In this document: piece by piece, positions 15,486-27,467 of the stretch
Numbering within the stretch: the first letter of the stretch is position 1
Layout of the letters: every line of letters begins with the position of its first letter
Source of the DNA: Limosilactobacillus sp.
GTDB taxonomy: Bacteria; Bacillota; Bacilli; Lactobacillales; Lactobacillaceae
Reading direction: 5' to 3'
DNA: 64,000 nucleotides
Assembly (NCBI RefSeq): GCF_022482365.1
Contig: NZ_JAKVPE010000001.1
Location: 1,550,001 to 1,614,000, forward strand
Made by a program: the position numbers and the translations under genes
The notes under the pieces: generated by a model
Told to the model about the DNA's origin: nothing
The model's input: the letters and a program-made list of their open reading frames with translations, nothing else
Databases searched by the model: none

Positions 15486-16952
15486 ATGGCGTTAACCTGG
15501 GCGATTGTGCGCTGGATCTTGCTATTAATCATCGTCCTAAACGAGGTTTTGGCAATCTATACCGTCTTTCGTGAAAAACGAGACATTGCCGCCACTTGGG
15601 CCTGGCTGTTGGTGCTGACCCTGATCCCGGTGCTGGGCTTTATCCTTTACGCCTTCCTCGGTCGAAAGCTGCCCCACCGGCGGCTGAATTTGATGAAGAC
15701 GCAGACCCAGCTGAAGCTGCAGGAGGCGATTGACCGCCAAAAGCAGCAATTTATCAATATGCCCAAGCCGCGTCACCAGGTCACCCAGATCTACCGGCGA
15801 ACGATCATGCTCTTTCAAAACATTGATGATTCGTTCCTGAGTCGTCATAACCACGTCGAGATTTTCACGACGGGGAACGATCTTTTTCACCGGATGTTTG
15901 ACGAAATCGCCGCCGCCACGAAGAGTATCCACATCGAGTTCTACTCCATTTACAACGACCGGATCGGCAACCAATTGCGGACCCTTTTGGAGCGAAAGGC
16001 CAGCGAAGGCGTCGAGGTTCGGGTGCTGTACGATTCCTGGGGGTCAATGGGGGTCCACCCGAGCTTCTATGACGGCCTGCGGGAACAGGGCGGCTTTGCG
16101 GAGCCGTTCCTATTATCGCGCAGCAACCTCTTTGACTTTCGGCTGAACTACCGGGATCACCGGAAAATCGTGGTGCTGGATGGCAAAATTGGCTACGTCG
16201 GTGGATTCAACGTTGGTGACCAGTACCTGGGGCGTTTTGAGAAGTTTGGCAACTGGCGTGATACCCACCTGCGCATCGTTGGTGGCGGGGTTTATGGCCT
16301 GCAGCGGCGGTTCATCAGCGACTGGAACGCCTCGGCTGCCAAACCGGAAGAAAAGCTGGAACACTACCGCAGCTACTTTCCGGAGATCAAGGTGCGCCAC
16401 GGCAGCACAGCCCTGCAGGTAGTTACCAACGGACCTGAGTCGGAAATGGAAAAGATCAAGTTGGGCTACCTGCGGCTAATCAATGCCGCCCAGGACCACA
16501 TCTGGATTCAGACACCCTACCTGATCCCGGACGACAGCGTCCTTGATGCCTTGCGGGTCGCCGCCCATTCCGGCGTTGATGTTCGGATCATGATTCCCTG
16601 CAAGCCGGACCACCCCTTTGTTTACCGGGCCACGCAGTACTACGCGCATGCCCTGGCGGGGGAAGGGGTGACCATCTATACCTACCAGAACGGCTTCCTG
16701 CATGCGAAGACGATGACGGTAGACGGCCGGATGGCTTCCGTCGGTTCGGCCAACATGGACATTCGCAGCTTCAAGCTTAACTTCGAAATCAACACCTTCA
16801 TCTATGACGCCGTGACTACCGACCAGCTCGAACAGATCTTTGTCAACGACATCCGAGACTGCCGAGTGATGACGAGCGAACGCTTTGACCAGCAGTCGCG
16901 CTGGCTGCACTTTAAGCAGCGCTTTTCGCGACTGTTGTCACCGATTTTATAA
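15486..16952 (+). CDS. cls: Cardiolipin synthase
   Basis: 488 residues, the usual length. Two N-terminal membrane helices (about 5-24 and 37-58) precede two phospholipase D domains with complete HKD motifs: H225-K227-D232 (HRKIVVLDG) and H406-K408-D413 (HAKTMTVDG). It condenses two phosphatidylglycerols into cardiolipin and glycerol at the membrane. AAAGGAGGGG ribosome site before ATG 15486. Own transcription unit ended by a strong terminator. PgpA, encoded at 3473, would supply its substrate. Confidence 0.95.
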   Translation: MALTWAIVRWILLLIIVLNEVLAIYTVFREKRDIAATWAWLLVLTLIPVLGFILYAFLGRKLPHRRLNLMKTQTQLKLQEAIDRQKQQFINMPKPRHQVTQIYRRTIMLFQNIDDSFLSRHNHVEIFTTGNDLFHRMFDEIAAATKSIHIEFYSIYNDRIGNQLRTLLERKASEGVEVRVLYDSWGSMGVHPSFYDGLREQGGFAEPFLLSRSNLFDFRLNYRDHRKIVVLDGKIGYVGGFNVGDQYLGRFEKFGNWRDTHLRIVGGGVYGLQRRFISDWNASAAKPEEKLEHYRSYFPEIKVRHGSTALQVVTNGPESEMEKIKLGYLRLINAAQDHIWIQTPYLIPDDSVLDALRVAAHSGVDVRIMIPCKPDHPFVYRATQYYAHALAGEGVTIYTYQNGFLHAKTMTVDGRMASVGSANMDIRSFKLNFEINTFIYDAVTTDQLEQIFVNDIRDCRVMTSERFDQQSRWLHFKQRFSRLLSPIL

Positions 16953-16953
16953 G

Positions 16954-16981
16954 GCTGGAGAGAATGCTCCAGCTTTTTTTG
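16954..16981 (+). terminator. Terminator of cls
   Basis: GCTGGAG/CTCCAGC 7-bp stem with six-nt loop and a run of seven T. Confidence 0.9.
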
Positions 16982-16986
16982 TTCGA

Positions 16987-17016
16987 TTGCTAGAACATGT
17001 GTTCGTATGGTAGAAT
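16987..17016 (+). promoter_or_regulatory. Promoter of rexBA
   Basis: TTGCTA (16987-16992), 18-bp spacer, TAGAAT (17011-17016). Transcription would start near 17023, which rules out the in-frame ATG at 17007 and supports ATG 17052 as the rexB start. Confidence 0.65.
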
Positions 17017-17051
17017 TAGACTATCAATCACCAGTGAAAGGACGCGACGAA

Positions 17052-20000
17052 ATGGGGAGCCTAGGATTTGTTTTGGGAACGGCAGCCGTTGATCACCAGC
17101 AGGTCTTGATCGATCAGCTGGTTGATCAATTGCGGATCGCACCGGCAGAGGATACTTTTTTCTATATTGTGCCGAACCACATTAAATTTGAAACCGAAAT
17201 CCACGTCTTGGAGGGGTTGCGCGCACGCCAGGGGAAAACGGACCAGGAACGGTTTGCGGCCAATCGGGTCCAGGTTCTGTCCTTCAGTCGGCTGGCCTGG
17301 TACCTCCTCCGCGACACGCCGCTTTTTCGCCGCACCCGCCTGTCCAAGGTCGGTATGGCGATGTTGACGACCAAGATTCTGCAGGAGCACCGGGACGAAC
17401 TGAGCCTTTACGCCAGCGAAATTCGTCAGGCCGGCTTTGTCCAAAAGCTGACGGACCAGTTGGAAGAACTGCAGGCCGCCAACATTACGGCGGATGATTT
17501 TGCCACGATTGTCCAGCGGGCCGGGGCAGATCCGGCAATCAAGGCCAACCCCGCCTGGCTGGCCAAGATGCATGACGTGGCCCTGATCTACCGCACCTAT
17601 GAGGAGCGCCTGCAGAAACATTTCCTGGGAAATAATGAACTCTACCAGCAGCTGGCCCAGTACTTCTATCAGGAGCCGGCCAGCCATCACATGCACTTTT
17701 TCATCGATCGCTTTGCCCAGTTCACGGCCGGGGAGCAGCAGATCGTTGATGCCATTGTGCTCAACGCCGCGACGACCACCGTTTCACTGACTCTGGACCG
17801 GGGCTATCCCGACCAGCGCCACCCGTCTCCTTCCGAACTGCCGGGGAAAAACGATCTTTTCTATAATTCGGCGATGCAGTACCACCGCTTATGGAAGTTT
17901 GCCCAGTCCCACCCGCAGGAGGTTTGCCTGCTGGATAACGTGGTTTATGCGCAGCGCCCGCGGGTGAGTGCGGACCTGCAGGAGTTTGACCACTTTTTCC
18001 GTCGGTACGCCGCCGAGCCGATCGACCTCAGTGCTGGCCACCCGCTCGCCGTGGCCGACAGCATCCAAGTCCAATCGGTTCCCAATCGGCTGGCCGAATT
18101 GGAGAACGTGGCGACCCAGATCCACCAGCTCGTTGCCACCGGCCGCTATCGCTACCGGGACTTCCTGGTGCTCAGTCGGCACTTGGATGGCTACCAGACG
18201 ATGATTGCCCCCGTCTTTCATGCTCATCAGATTCCGTTTTTTAACGATCACGAGCGGCGGATGGATAATCACCCGCTGGTCGTGTTGCTAGCGACCCTGC
18301 TCAAGATCCCACTTCACGGCTACAAGACGGCCGACATTATCCAGCTGCTCAAGACCTGGCTGCTCTTGCCGCCGGCTGTCGACCAGTCCCAGCTGACCGA
18401 AGCGGTGTTTACGACCGAGAATTGGTGCCTGAAGCAGGCAATTGAGGGTAAGCACGCCTGGACGACACGGGACCCGCAGGAGATTGCTGAATTGTGGCAG
18501 GTCAAGGGGACCGACACGACGGCGCCAAACTACCAAAATTCCCGCCAAAAACGGGTCAATGACCAACTGAAACTGATTCGCAATTTTGTGGGCCAGACAC
18601 TGGTCCCGTTCTTCGATGACTTGAAGCAGGTCCAGACCGGTCGGGAATTGGCGACCAAGCTCTACCAATTCTTGGCGGACAACGGCGTGACCGACCGCCT
18701 TCACGATTGGCAGCAATACCAGGTCGACCAGACCGGCGACCTCGACCTTGCCCGCCAGCCGCAGCAGGTCTGGGCAACCTTCTGTCAGATCCTGCAGGAA
18801 TACGTGACTATCCTCGGTGATGCCCAGGTGGGGGACTACAGTCGCGAGGAATTGCTGACGAACTTCAACGACCTTCTCCAGGCCGGGTTTGCCGCAGCTC
18901 AATACTCCCAGATTCCCGCCACCCTGGACCAGGTTGTGGTTTCGGAAACCGGGATCGTCCAAAGTCAGGGCCACCGCCTGGCCTTCGTGATCGGGGCTAC
19001 GGACGACGTTATGCCGGAGGTTCACGATGACGAGGGCCTGCTGACGGATAGCGACAAGGACATTCTAAGCCAGTACCTCGACCAGGACTACCAGTACCTG
19101 CCCGCCACCAGCAGTGATCAGTTGGCCGACGAGCCGTTTCTTCACTACCAGGGCTTCATGTCGGCACAGGAGCGGTTGGTCCTTTCCGCACCGCAATTTG
19201 GTAACGAGGATAAGGAACTGCAGATGTCACCGTATCTCCGGGATCTTGCAACCTACTTCCAAATGCAGATTGATACAGTTCCGCTGGTCACCAGTCCGGC
19301 CGGTCAGCAGTCCGCCACGCGCTTTGTCAGCACGCCACTGGCTACTACCAGCCAGTTGATTCAGGTGATGCGTCAGCTCGATGATGACCAGGGGATCCAA
19401 GGCGGGCACCGGCCGACCTTGCCGCGTGGCTGGCGCCAAGTTGCGGCAGTCTTAAATCAGCTTGCTAAGCAGGATCAAGGCCTGGCGGAGCGTTTCGCGG
19501 TGATCCACCGCGGCTTTGCCTACCGTAACCAGACAAAGAACATTAGCACCGAGATGGCGCAGGTGCTCTACTTGCACACGGCTGAAGACAGCGATGAACA
19601 GGTCCTCTACGCCTCAATTTCGCAGCTCCAGGATTTCTACATCAACCAGTACGAGTACTTCCTGAAGTACGGTCTGCGGTTGAAGAAGCGGGACGAATTG
19701 GCGATGTCCACCGACCGGATCGGGACCTACTTCCACCGGGCGATGGAGGTCTTCGTTAACCTGGTTCGGCAATCTGACCTTAGTTTTGCGGATCTCAGCC
19801 GGGCTGACCACCAGGACGCCCTGAATCGCTTTATCGGGCAGGCGCTGGACGCTGCCGACCAGCTTCAGCCAGAATTGCTGCGGCTGGTGGGGGCCTCGGC
19901 CCAGGCGCGCTTCCAGTACCAGCAGCTTACCACGATTGTCAAAACGATGCTGAAGACGCTCTGTCAGCAGGCGGCCAGCGCTCACTTTGTTCCCCGGGCG

Positions 20001-20816
20001 ACCGAGGTTCAGTTCGGTCGGATTGGCGGTCAGGACAAGGCGGAATTTGCGGCGCTTGACTACCCGCTCGACTCCCGGAACCACATCCATCTGCGGGGCC
20101 GGATCGACCGGGTGGACCAGATTGACATCGGGGATGCTAAATACCTGACAGTGGTGGATTACAAGTCCGGAGACCGCACCTTTGACCTCACGGCGGCCTA
20201 TTACGGGATCTCCCTCCAGCTTTTGACCTACCTGAGCGGGCTTTCGGCCAACCTCCAGAAACTCGGCTTGGAGTCGGCCGACCTTGCCGGCGCGCTTTAC
20301 CTGCACCTGAATAATCCAACGATTAAGGCGAGCGAGCTGGCGAACGTAGCGCCGTTACACGTGAAACAACGGTTGACGGAGCTGCGGATGAAAGCTCACA
20401 AGTACAAGGGAATTCTGCTAAACGATCCCGACCTGCTGGCCAACCTGGCCGAAAAGGGCAAGGCGGATCTGGTCTACCCACTCAGCCGGGACCTGAAACC
20501 GGGCAAGGGCGCCCTATTGGCAACACCGGAACAGCTTCACTGGCTGCAGGACAATAACCGCCGCCTGATTGTTGAAGCCGGCCAGGCCATCCTCAGCGGT
20601 CAGCTGAAGCTCAATCCGTATCGCTTGATCGACGGCAGTACCCGCCAGACCGGTCTGGATTATTCCGACTATCTCGACATTTACCAATTTGACAACATGC
20701 TGGACCAGGGCCTTTACCACGCCCTGGATGCCCGGATTGCCAAGGAAAAGTTTGATGCCGTTTCTCACCCGGCTGAAGACCACAAAGACGAAAATGAAAA
20801 GGGGGACCAGCACTAA
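17052..20816 (+). CDS. rexB: RexB (AddB-like) subunit of the ATP-dependent exonuclease
   Basis: 1254 residues from ATG 17052. RexB/AddB type: helicase-like but without a good Walker A at the N-terminus ([12 protein letters not shown]), as in streptococcal RexB. The C-terminal RecB-like nuclease has LRGRIDRVD and VVDYKSGD (about 1030-1040) and LQLLTYL. The cysteines that bind an iron-sulphur cluster in AddB are absent, as in RexB. With RexA it degrades linear DNA and recombines double-strand breaks at Chi. The stop overlaps the rexA ATG by one base. Confidence 0.9.
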   Translation: MGSLGFVLGTAAVDHQQVLIDQLVDQLRIAPAEDTFFYIVPNHIKFETEIHVLEGLRARQGKTDQERFAANRVQVLSFSRLAWYLLRDTPLFRRTRLSKVGMAMLTTKILQEHRDELSLYASEIRQAGFVQKLTDQLEELQAANITADDFATIVQRAGADPAIKANPAWLAKMHDVALIYRTYEERLQKHFLGNNELYQQLAQYFYQEPASHHMHFFIDRFAQFTAGEQQIVDAIVLNAATTTVSLTLDRGYPDQRHPSPSELPGKNDLFYNSAMQYHRLWKFAQSHPQEVCLLDNVVYAQRPRVSADLQEFDHFFRRYAAEPIDLSAGHPLAVADSIQVQSVPNRLAELENVATQIHQLVATGRYRYRDFLVLSRHLDGYQTMIAPVFHAHQIPFFNDHERRMDNHPLVVLLATLLKIPLHGYKTADIIQLLKTWLLLPPAVDQSQLTEAVFTTENWCLKQAIEGKHAWTTRDPQEIAELWQVKGTDTTAPNYQNSRQKRVNDQLKLIRNFVGQTLVPFFDDLKQVQTGRELATKLYQFLADNGVTDRLHDWQQYQVDQTGDLDLARQPQQVWATFCQILQEYVTILGDAQVGDYSREELLTNFNDLLQAGFAAAQYSQIPATLDQVVVSETGIVQSQGHRLAFVIGATDDVMPEVHDDEGLLTDSDKDILSQYLDQDYQYLPATSSDQLADEPFLHYQGFMSAQERLVLSAPQFGNEDKELQMSPYLRDLATYFQMQIDTVPLVTSPAGQQSATRFVSTPLATTSQLIQVMRQLDDDQGIQGGHRPTLPRGWRQVAAVLNQLAKQDQGLAERFAVIHRGFAYRNQTKNISTEMAQVLYLHTAEDSDEQVLYASISQLQDFYINQYEYFLKYGLRLKKRDELAMSTDRIGTYFHRAMEVFVNLVRQSDLSFADLSRADHQDALNRFIGQALDAADQLQPELLRLVGASAQARFQYQQLTTIVKTMLKTLCQQAASAHFVPRATEVQFGRIGGQDKAEFAALDYPLDSRNHIHLRGRIDRVDQIDIGDAKYLTVVDYKSGDRTFDLTAAYYGISLQLLTYLSGLSANLQKLGLESADLAGALYLHLNNPTIKASELANVAPLHVKQRLTELRMKAHKYKGILLNDPDLLANLAEKGKADLVYPLSRDLKPGKGALLATPEQLHWLQDNNRRLIVEAGQAILSGQLKLNPYRLIDGSTRQTGLDYSDYLDIYQFDNMLDQGLYHALDARIAKEKFDAVSHPAEDHKDENEKGDQH

Positions 20817-23800
20817 TGGCAACATTTAAACCCACCGCTGCCCAGGCCCGGGCGATTGATGACCGGGGCAAGAACATCCTGGTTTCGGCCTCGGCCGGAT
20901 CCGGCAAGACCGCCGTCCTGGTTAACCGGGTGATTAAATTGCTGAAGGAAGGGCAGAGCATTGACCGGATGCTGCTGGTAACCTTTACCGATGCGGCGGC
21001 TAAAAACATGCGGGACAAGATTCGCCAGGCCCTGCAGAAAATCGCCCAGGATCCTAGTCAGCCCAAGGCACTGCGGGACCGAATGGTTAAGCAGCTAAAT
21101 CTCTTGGCCGCTGCTGACATCAGCACGATCCACGCCTTTTGCCTGCGCCTCATCAAGCGCTACTATTACCTAATCGATCTTGACCCGCAGTTTCGCCTGT
21201 TGACCGACGATACCGAACGGCTGCTGTTGGAAGAGGAGGTTTGGCAAGAAGTCAGCGAGCGTTTCTACGCCGATGCGGACGCGGTCAGTGACGATACGGC
21301 CTCGTTTCGTCAGTTGGTGTTGAACTTTTCCAGTGACCGGGACGACCAGGGACTCGACGACCTGGTTCTGCGCCTATATGACGTTGCCAATGCCCAGGCC
21401 CAGCCGGAAGAATGGTTGGCAAAGTTGCCGGAGAGCTATGACCTCGGTGATTCTGCCCTGCTGGAATCCAAGTTTTACCAGCAGCAGTTGAAACCGGTGC
21501 TGGTGGAACACTTGCAGCAGTTTCAACGTGATGACGATGAGGCGATTCGCCGCGCCCGGGACACCGGCCTGGACAAGGATGCGACAACACTGGGCCTTGA
21601 TCGGGCCGCCTTTCAGCAGCTGATTGATTCCCTGAATGGCGAGCGGGCCGGCAATGTCGCCGTGGCCCTTCAGCAGGTGCAGTTTGGCGCCTTCCGCGGC
21701 AAGCCCAAGGACGATGCCGACCAGCTGGCGGTTTACAACGAGCTGAAGGATCAACGAACTGCACTGAAGAAGGAGTGGACGAGTCTGGTAAAGGACTACC
21801 TCGGTGAACCGCTGGCGGCTGACCAGCTGGTTGACCGGGTTAGTGAGATTCAAACCCGGTTTGGTGAATTGACGGCCCGGGCTGAAGAGGCAGGCTTGTC
21901 CACGACCCAGCAGACCCTGACCACCGATCAACGACAGCTGCAGCTGGTTCTTAACCTCTTTGAACCGATAACCTGGAACTCGCTGCGGCTAGCCTTTCAG
22001 AACCTGCGCTTTGAGACGATGCCCCGCCTGCCCAAGGCGGCGGCCGATTCCAAACAGGACCACGCTGCGATCAAAGCCAGCCGGGACACGGTCAAGAAGC
22101 AGTTTGCCAAACTCACCGAGCAGTTCTTTGCCTATGACGAACAGCAGCTGCGGGACATTTCCGGCCATGCTCAGGCACTGCTAAAGAAGCTCAGCCTGGT
22201 TACCCGGGATTTTCTTCACCAGTACCAGCAGATCAAGCTTAATCGCCACGTCCTCGAGTTCAGTGACCTGGAGCACTACGCCTACCAGATTCTGACCCCG
22301 GCCAAGGATGACGCGGACTGGCAGGCCCTGGTACAGAGTCTCCAGCAGCACTACCAGGCGATCATGATCGACGAGTACCAGGATACCAATCAGCTGCAGG
22401 AAAGCATCCTGATGCACCTGGCCCGGCCCGGGGCTCACAATCTTTTCATGGTGGGGGATGTTAAACAGTCCATCTACCGCTTCCGGGAGGCCGATCCCTC
22501 GCTCTTCCTCGGCAAGTATCGCCGCTACCGGCAGTCGGCGGGGGACGAGGCGATTGTTCTGGGCGAAAATTTCCGCTCGATGAAAAACGTCACCGACTTT
22601 ACTAACCTGCTCTTTGGCCAATTGATGGATCCGGAGGTTGGGGAGATCGCCTATGATCAGGACGCGGAGCTCAAGTACGCGGCCCACTACTATGATGATC
22701 CGCAAAACGCGGCCCAGCCGGTCGAGGTCCTGCTCTACGATGCCAACGCTACCAGTCAAAAGAAACAGGCCAAAAGCCAACCGGAAGACCAATCGGCCGT
22801 CCACGAAGACGACAAGCTGGTTGGTGAATTTCGAATGGTGGGGGCCAAGATTCAGCAGCTGGTCGAAGGACACCAGCAGATTTACGATCCGGATCACCAG
22901 CGGATGCGTGACATCCAATATGGTGATATCGTCCTGCTGGAGCGGACCAAGAACAATAACAACACCCTGATGGAGGAATTTAGCAAGCTCGGTATCCCGC
23001 TGACCGTTCACGATGTCGAGAGCTATTTCCAGGCCACCGAGGTCCGGGTGATGCTGTCCCTGCTGAAGATCATCGACAATCCCCACCAGGATATTCCACT
23101 GGTGGCGGTCCTGCGCTCGCCAATTGTCGGCCTGAACAATCAGGAGCTGGCCTTCATCCGCCTGCAGAACCGGGCGGCGGATTACTATACTGCTCTTCGG
23201 ACCTTTATGGCGACCTATGCCGCCCATCACAAAATGCGCCCGTATAAAAAGGCCGACCAGTTGCTGGCCCCGGCGGATCAAAAGAAGCTTTATCAGAAAA
23301 TGACGCGTTTCCTGCACCAGCTTGAGGAGTTTCGTCAAACGTCCCGGCAGCAGACCCTGGTGGATTTGATCTGGCAGGTCTATGAGGAGACCGGCTACCT
23401 GGACTACGTGGGTGCCATGCGCGGAGGCCAGCAGCGCCAGGCCAACCTGCACGCCCTCTACCAGCGGGCCCACGACTACGAGCAGACCAGTTTCAAGGGC
23501 CTTTACCAGTTCATCCGCTTCATCGAAAAGATGCAGGAGCACGACAAAGATCTGGGGGTGGCCCCAACGCAGTTAACCGCCAACACGGTCAACGTGATGA
23601 CGATCCACGGTAGCAAGGGGCTCCAGTTCCCGATCGTCTTTCTGATTGACGCCACCCACGGCTTTAACAACGGAATCAAGCGGGTCAATGCGGTCGTCGA
23701 CGCCAAGGCGGGGATGGGTATTCGCTGGATGGACGCCGACCGGGTCGTCTACGATACTCCCCAGCGTCAGGTCGCCCTGGACACGATCGAACGCAGCGAA

Positions 23801-25066
23801 CGGGCCGAGGATCTGCGGGTGCTCTACGTGGCCCTGACCCGGGCGGAACAGCGCCTTTACATCACCGGTTCCTTCAATGAGGAGCTCAAAAATAAGAGCC
23901 TGACTAGCTCCTGGCAGCGGTGGCAAAAGGCCTTCCAGAGCAATGGCCAGGTTTTGAGCCCGCAGCCCCGGATCGGCGCTCAGTCGTTTATGGACTGGAT
24001 TGGCTTGGCCCTGACCCGTTACGCCAACCCAACCAACGGTTTTACCGCTAAGCAAATTTCCACGGGTGCGACCGAGCTGGATGACAGCAGTCTCGCTGGC
24101 TCCGGCCGGGTTGCGCCAACGACCGCCCAGTTTCGGGTGCACAGCTTTGCCGCAACCGACCTGGAAAAGTTGCGCCACGCCACTCAGCCAGCGAACGAGT
24201 CCGCGCCAACCCCGGCGCCGTCCGCTAGCGACCAGCCCCAGAGTAGTGAGCACCCCCTGGATATCACGGCGACACTGACCTACCAGTATCCACACCAGGC
24301 CGCCACGGTCACCACGGCCTACCAGTCGGTGACCGACGTCAAGCGGGTCTTCGAGGACGACGATCCGCGCCTGGGCCAGCCGGATTACTCAACGCCGGCA
24401 GTCGATGAGCAAGGTACGAATAAGGCGCGGCGCCGGCAAACGGGGATCTACATTAATCCCGATTTTGCCGTGCCCGACTTTATCCAACAGGACACCACTA
24501 AGCCTCGAGCAACTCAGGTGGGGACGGCGACCCACCTGGTCTTTCAGAAGCTGCCACTGACGGGCGGGGTGGTGACGGCCGCGGACGTTCAAGCAGAGAT
24601 TGATCGCCTGACTAAGGCAGGATTGATTACCCCCGCAGTGGCGGACCAAATTGACCGCGAGGGAATCGTTGGCTTCTTTGGGACCGCTGTCGGTAAGCAA
24701 ATTCTGGATCATCCGGAAAACTACCACCGGGAGGAGCCCTTTGCGATGATCATGAACGGTCACGAACCCTTCAGTGAGATTGCGGCCGAAGACGATGACA
24801 CCGTCCTGATTCACGGGATCATCGACGGCTACCTGGTCACGGATCAGGGCATCATCCTGGTGGACTACAAGACCGACCACGTGGCGGCGCCCGAAGAGAA
24901 AAATAAAAAGAAAATTATCCAGAAGTATAGCGGCCAGTTAAAGCTTTATGCCGAGGCGTTGAATATTATGCAGCCACGACCAGTTGTCCAAATGGGGCTC
25001 TACCTGTTAGAATTGAATGAGTTTATTTCAATTCAAGGTAGAGGTGAAAATCGTGGCGACCATTAA
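20816..25066 (+). CDS. rexA: RexA (AddA-like) helicase-nuclease subunit
   Basis: 1416-residue UvrD/RecB superfamily helicase-nuclease. Walker [10 protein letters not shown] near residue 30, [11 protein letters not shown] motif Ia, [13 protein letters not shown] (motif II, about 515), [18 protein letters not shown] (motif V), [14 protein letters not shown] (motif VI), and the C-terminal nuclease [10 protein letters not shown]...LVDYKTD. The RexAB enzyme processes double-strand breaks to 3' tails for RecA. Translationally coupled to rexB (TAATG). A 90-residue linker (about 1095-1150) is rich in Ala, Pro, Ser and Gln. Its 3' end overlaps the next gene by 14 nt. Confidence 0.95.
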   Translation: MATFKPTAAQARAIDDRGKNILVSASAGSGKTAVLVNRVIKLLKEGQSIDRMLLVTFTDAAAKNMRDKIRQALQKIAQDPSQPKALRDRMVKQLNLLAAADISTIHAFCLRLIKRYYYLIDLDPQFRLLTDDTERLLLEEEVWQEVSERFYADADAVSDDTASFRQLVLNFSSDRDDQGLDDLVLRLYDVANAQAQPEEWLAKLPESYDLGDSALLESKFYQQQLKPVLVEHLQQFQRDDDEAIRRARDTGLDKDATTLGLDRAAFQQLIDSLNGERAGNVAVALQQVQFGAFRGKPKDDADQLAVYNELKDQRTALKKEWTSLVKDYLGEPLAADQLVDRVSEIQTRFGELTARAEEAGLSTTQQTLTTDQRQLQLVLNLFEPITWNSLRLAFQNLRFETMPRLPKAAADSKQDHAAIKASRDTVKKQFAKLTEQFFAYDEQQLRDISGHAQALLKKLSLVTRDFLHQYQQIKLNRHVLEFSDLEHYAYQILTPAKDDADWQALVQSLQQHYQAIMIDEYQDTNQLQESILMHLARPGAHNLFMVGDVKQSIYRFREADPSLFLGKYRRYRQSAGDEAIVLGENFRSMKNVTDFTNLLFGQLMDPEVGEIAYDQDAELKYAAHYYDDPQNAAQPVEVLLYDANATSQKKQAKSQPEDQSAVHEDDKLVGEFRMVGAKIQQLVEGHQQIYDPDHQRMRDIQYGDIVLLERTKNNNNTLMEEFSKLGIPLTVHDVESYFQATEVRVMLSLLKIIDNPHQDIPLVAVLRSPIVGLNNQELAFIRLQNRAADYYTALRTFMATYAAHHKMRPYKKADQLLAPADQKKLYQKMTRFLHQLEEFRQTSRQQTLVDLIWQVYEETGYLDYVGAMRGGQQRQANLHALYQRAHDYEQTSFKGLYQFIRFIEKMQEHDKDLGVAPTQLTANTVNVMTIHGSKGLQFPIVFLIDATHGFNNGIKRVNAVVDAKAGMGIRWMDADRVVYDTPQRQVALDTIERSERAEDLRVLYVALTRAEQRLYITGSFNEELKNKSLTSSWQRWQKAFQSNGQVLSPQPRIGAQSFMDWIGLALTRYANPTNGFTAKQISTGATELDDSSLAGSGRVAPTTAQFRVHSFAATDLEKLRHATQPANESAPTPAPSASDQPQSSEHPLDITATLTYQYPHQAATVTTAYQSVTDVKRVFEDDDPRLGQPDYSTPAVDEQGTNKARRRQTGIYINPDFAVPDFIQQDTTKPRATQVGTATHLVFQKLPLTGGVVTAADVQAEIDRLTKAGLITPAVADQIDREGIVGFFGTAVGKQILDHPENYHREEPFAMIMNGHEPFSEIAAEDDDTVLIHGIIDGYLVTDQGIILVDYKTDHVAAPEEKNKKKIIQKYSGQLKLYAEALNIMQPRPVVQMGLYLLELNEFISIQGRGENRGDH

Positions 25067-25988
25067 GGACATTGCACGAGAAGCGGAGGTTTCAGTCTCC
25101 ACTGCTTCCCGCGCCCTAAATGATAATCCACGGATTAGTCAGGCCACGCGGCGCAAGGTGAAACGGGTTGCGGCAAAGCTGGGCTACCAGCCGAATTACA
25201 ACGCCCAGAACCTCACGCGTGGTGAATCAAACATGGTGGGACTCGTTTTCCCGGTGACCGGTGACACGGCCCCGGCCAACCCTTTCCACATCGATCTGAT
25301 GCGGGGGATCAGCAGCGCACTCAAGCCCCTCCACTACGAGATGGTGGTGGCGATTGCGCCCAACACGACGGAACTATTGGAGAGCGTTAAGTCGATGGTC
25401 ACCCAATCCAAGGTGCATAACTTCCTGGTCTTCTACACGATGATCAACGACCCGGTGACCGCCTACCTGCGGGACCACAACTTAAATTTCGTAGTGATTG
25501 GTCGGCCGACGGACAGTCATCCGGACCGCTACGTCGATAACGACAACGTGGCCGCGGGGATTGCGGCGACCGCCCATCTGATCGATCACTACGGAGTCAA
25601 GCAGCCGCTTTTCTTGGATTCCGGAACGAATTGGCCCTACGAGGTTGACCGGCGGGCCGGTTACCGGCAGTGCATGCAGGCACGTCACCTGCCGGCGATC
25701 ACCTGGTCGGAGAACCAGCAGGTGGGGATTGATACCTTTCTTGAAAAACATCCAGAAATCGACGGGATTATCTGTTATGACGATCTTCTCTTTGGCCGGT
25801 TGAACCGCCAGCTCCAGGCCTTTGATCTGCCGGTTGCCTGCTTTAATAACAGCCGACTGATGGGGATGCTGCTCAGACGCAGTGAGCGAATCGACCTACA
25901 GCCACGTCAGCTGGGCAAGGCGGCGGTGGAACTCCTGTTCAACTCTCGCAAGCACCACCAGCTCGTGGACTTTAAAATTTATGACTAA
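25053..25988 (+). CDS. LacI/GalR-family regulator, probably of the maltose genes
   Basis: 311 residues from GTG 25053, giving the canonical [30 protein letters not shown]-terminus; GAGGTG precedes it. The HTH is at 4-25, followed by [14 protein letters not shown] hinge and a sugar-binding-protein-like domain. The gene starts inside the last 14 nt of rexA and probably shares its transcript. Downstream, malT has two LacI-type operators, so this protein (MalR-like) is the likely binder; the thiolase between is unrelated. Effector is not known. Confidence 0.8.
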   Translation: MATIKDIAREAEVSVSTASRALNDNPRISQATRRKVKRVAAKLGYQPNYNAQNLTRGESNMVGLVFPVTGDTAPANPFHIDLMRGISSALKPLHYEMVVAIAPNTTELLESVKSMVTQSKVHNFLVFYTMINDPVTAYLRDHNLNFVVIGRPTDSHPDRYVDNDNVAAGIAATAHLIDHYGVKQPLFLDSGTNWPYEVDRRAGYRQCMQARHLPAITWSENQQVGIDTFLEKHPEIDGIICYDDLLFGRLNRQLQAFDLPVACFNNSRLMGMLLRRSERIDLQPRQLGKAAVELLFNSRKHHQLVDFKIYD

Positions 25989-25993
25989 CCAAA

Positions 25994-26030
25994 GGTGGGT
26001 GCTCGATCGGGGCCCCGCCTTCTTTATTTG
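25994..26030 (+). terminator. Terminator candidate after the LacI-type gene
   Basis: GGTGGG (25994-25999) pairs with CCCGCC (26014-26019), T-rich tail TTCTTTATTT. Confidence 0.55.
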
Positions 26031-26091
26031 CGAAATTAAACGCAAACCGCTACACTTATCTGGTCAAGTCTCATTTTTGGGGGAATAATTC

Positions 26092-27270
26092 ATGGAAAAA
26101 GTTTATCTTGTCGCTGCCCAGCGGACACCGATTGGTAAATTCAGTGGGGAATTGGCACCCCTCAGCGCGGTTCAGCTTGGCGCCGCGGTGATTAAGGACG
26201 TGGTCGCCAAGGCCGGACTTATTGCCGACCAAGTGGATCAGGTCCTGATGGGCAACGTGATTCAGGCGGGAAGCGGCCAAAACCCGGCCCGCCAAGCGTC
26301 AATGGAGGCCGGGCTCGGTAAGGAGGTGCCGGCGATCACCATCAACGACGTTTGTGCTTCCGGACTTTCCAGCGTTAACCTAGCGGCTAGCCTGATCCAG
26401 TCCGGCCAGGCCCGGGTAGTCATTGCCGGGGGGATGGAAAGTATGACCAACGCCCCGTACATTCTCAAGCGTGCTCGCCACGGTTACGGTTTCGGCGATG
26501 ATACCCTGGTTGACGCCATGCAGGAGGACGCCCTCAAGGATGTGTGGGGCGGCTATCCGATGGGCATCACGGCTGAAAACATCAATGAGCGTTACCAGAT
26601 CAGCCGGGAGCAGCAGGACGAATTTGCGCTGGCTAGCCATCAAAAGGCCGTCGCGGCCCAGGAGCGGGGCGACTTCAATGCGGAGATCACCCCGATCGCA
26701 GTCGAGGATCGGCACGGCAGCCGGGTGGTGACCAGTGATGAGGCCCCACGACCAGACACGTCACTGGCGGCCCTGAGCAAGCTGCGCCCTGCCTTTAAGC
26801 AGGACGGATCGGTGACGGCCGGCAACGCTTCGGGAATCAATGACGGTGCCGCGGCGGTAGCCCTGGCTTCGGCGAGTGCGGTAGAACAGTACCACCTGAC
26901 CCCGCTGGCGGAGTGGAAGGCGGCCTCCCTGGTGGGGGTTGACCCCGCGGTGATGGGACTCGGTCCTTACTACGCCATCAAGAAGCTTTTCAAGGCGACC
27001 GGAATGACGGCCGAAGATATCGACCTCTTTGAGATCAACGAGGCCTTCGCCACCCAGGCCCTGGTCTGTCAGGACTGGCTGGGATTAGACCCGCAGCGGG
27101 TTAACCCGCGGGGCGGGGCGATTGCCCTGGGCCACCCGGTTGGCTGTTCCGGCGCCCGGATCCTGGTGACCCTGGTGCATGAATTAATTGATACGAAGAA
27201 AACGTGGGGCCTGGCCTCCCTCTGTGTTGGGGGCGGCATGGGGATTGCTACCACAATTAAGCGTGTTTAA
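26092..27270 (+). CDS. Acetyl-CoA acetyltransferase (thiolase)
   Basis: 392-residue thiolase with all catalytic residues: C88 (VCASGLSS), H348 (LGHPVGCSG) and C378 (LCVGGGMG), plus NEAFA. It condenses two acetyl-CoA to acetoacetyl-CoA reversibly; in lactobacilli this usually opens the mevalonate pathway to isoprenoids. No HMG-CoA synthase or reductase is encoded beside it in this window. ATG 26092 follows TGGGGGAA. Monocistronic between the LacI-type regulator and the maltose operon, so the name mvaA/atoB cannot be decided. Confidence 0.9.
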   Translation: MEKVYLVAAQRTPIGKFSGELAPLSAVQLGAAVIKDVVAKAGLIADQVDQVLMGNVIQAGSGQNPARQASMEAGLGKEVPAITINDVCASGLSSVNLAASLIQSGQARVVIAGGMESMTNAPYILKRARHGYGFGDDTLVDAMQEDALKDVWGGYPMGITAENINERYQISREQQDEFALASHQKAVAAQERGDFNAEITPIAVEDRHGSRVVTSDEAPRPDTSLAALSKLRPAFKQDGSVTAGNASGINDGAAAVALASASAVEQYHLTPLAEWKAASLVGVDPAVMGLGPYYAIKKLFKATGMTAEDIDLFEINEAFATQALVCQDWLGLDPQRVNPRGGAIALGHPVGCSGARILVTLVHELIDTKKTWGLASLCVGGGMGIATTIKRV

Positions 27271-27284
27271 AATTTTTTTAAGTC

Positions 27285-27317
27285 GTCCTGGCGCCCGCCA
27301 CGGCGGCTTTTTTCTTA
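27285..27317 (+). terminator. Terminator candidate after thiolase
   Basis: A GC-rich stem of CCCGC/GCGGC type with loop CACG and six T (27308-27314). Pairing is imperfect, so confidence is moderate. Confidence 0.5.
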
Positions 27318-27324
27318 AAAATCG

Positions 27325-27416
27325 TTGCAACCGTTTGCACAAATTTTGCGCAAACGGTTGCGCAATCAAATAAACTTTGGTATATTATTATGCGTAAAGT
27401 TTATGAAGCGCTTACA
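27325..27416 (+). promoter_or_regulatory. Maltose operon promoter with two LacI-type operators and a cre
   Basis: GCAACCGTTTGC (27327-27338) and GCAAACGGTTGC (27350-27361) are inverted copies of one 12-bp operator with centres 23 bp apart. The second overlaps the -35 TTGCGC (27358-27363), which is 17 bp from TATATT (27381-27386). A cre-like AAGCGCTTACA core lies at 27406-27416, just after the start point. The layout implies repression by the LacI-type protein and by CcpA. Transcription starting near 27393 supports ATG 27468 as the malT start. Confidence 0.8.
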
Positions 27417-27467
27417 AGTCGTTTTCATAAGAGAGCAATTATTGTTGTATTAAGGAGTTGTTTGTCA

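Noticed and set aside
22181-23542. Long open frame (453 codons) on the minus strand inside rexA
   Set aside because: It lies wholly within the strongly supported rexA helicase gene, matches no family, has a low-complexity Leu/Val composition typical of antisense frames in GC-rich genes, and has no ribosome site.
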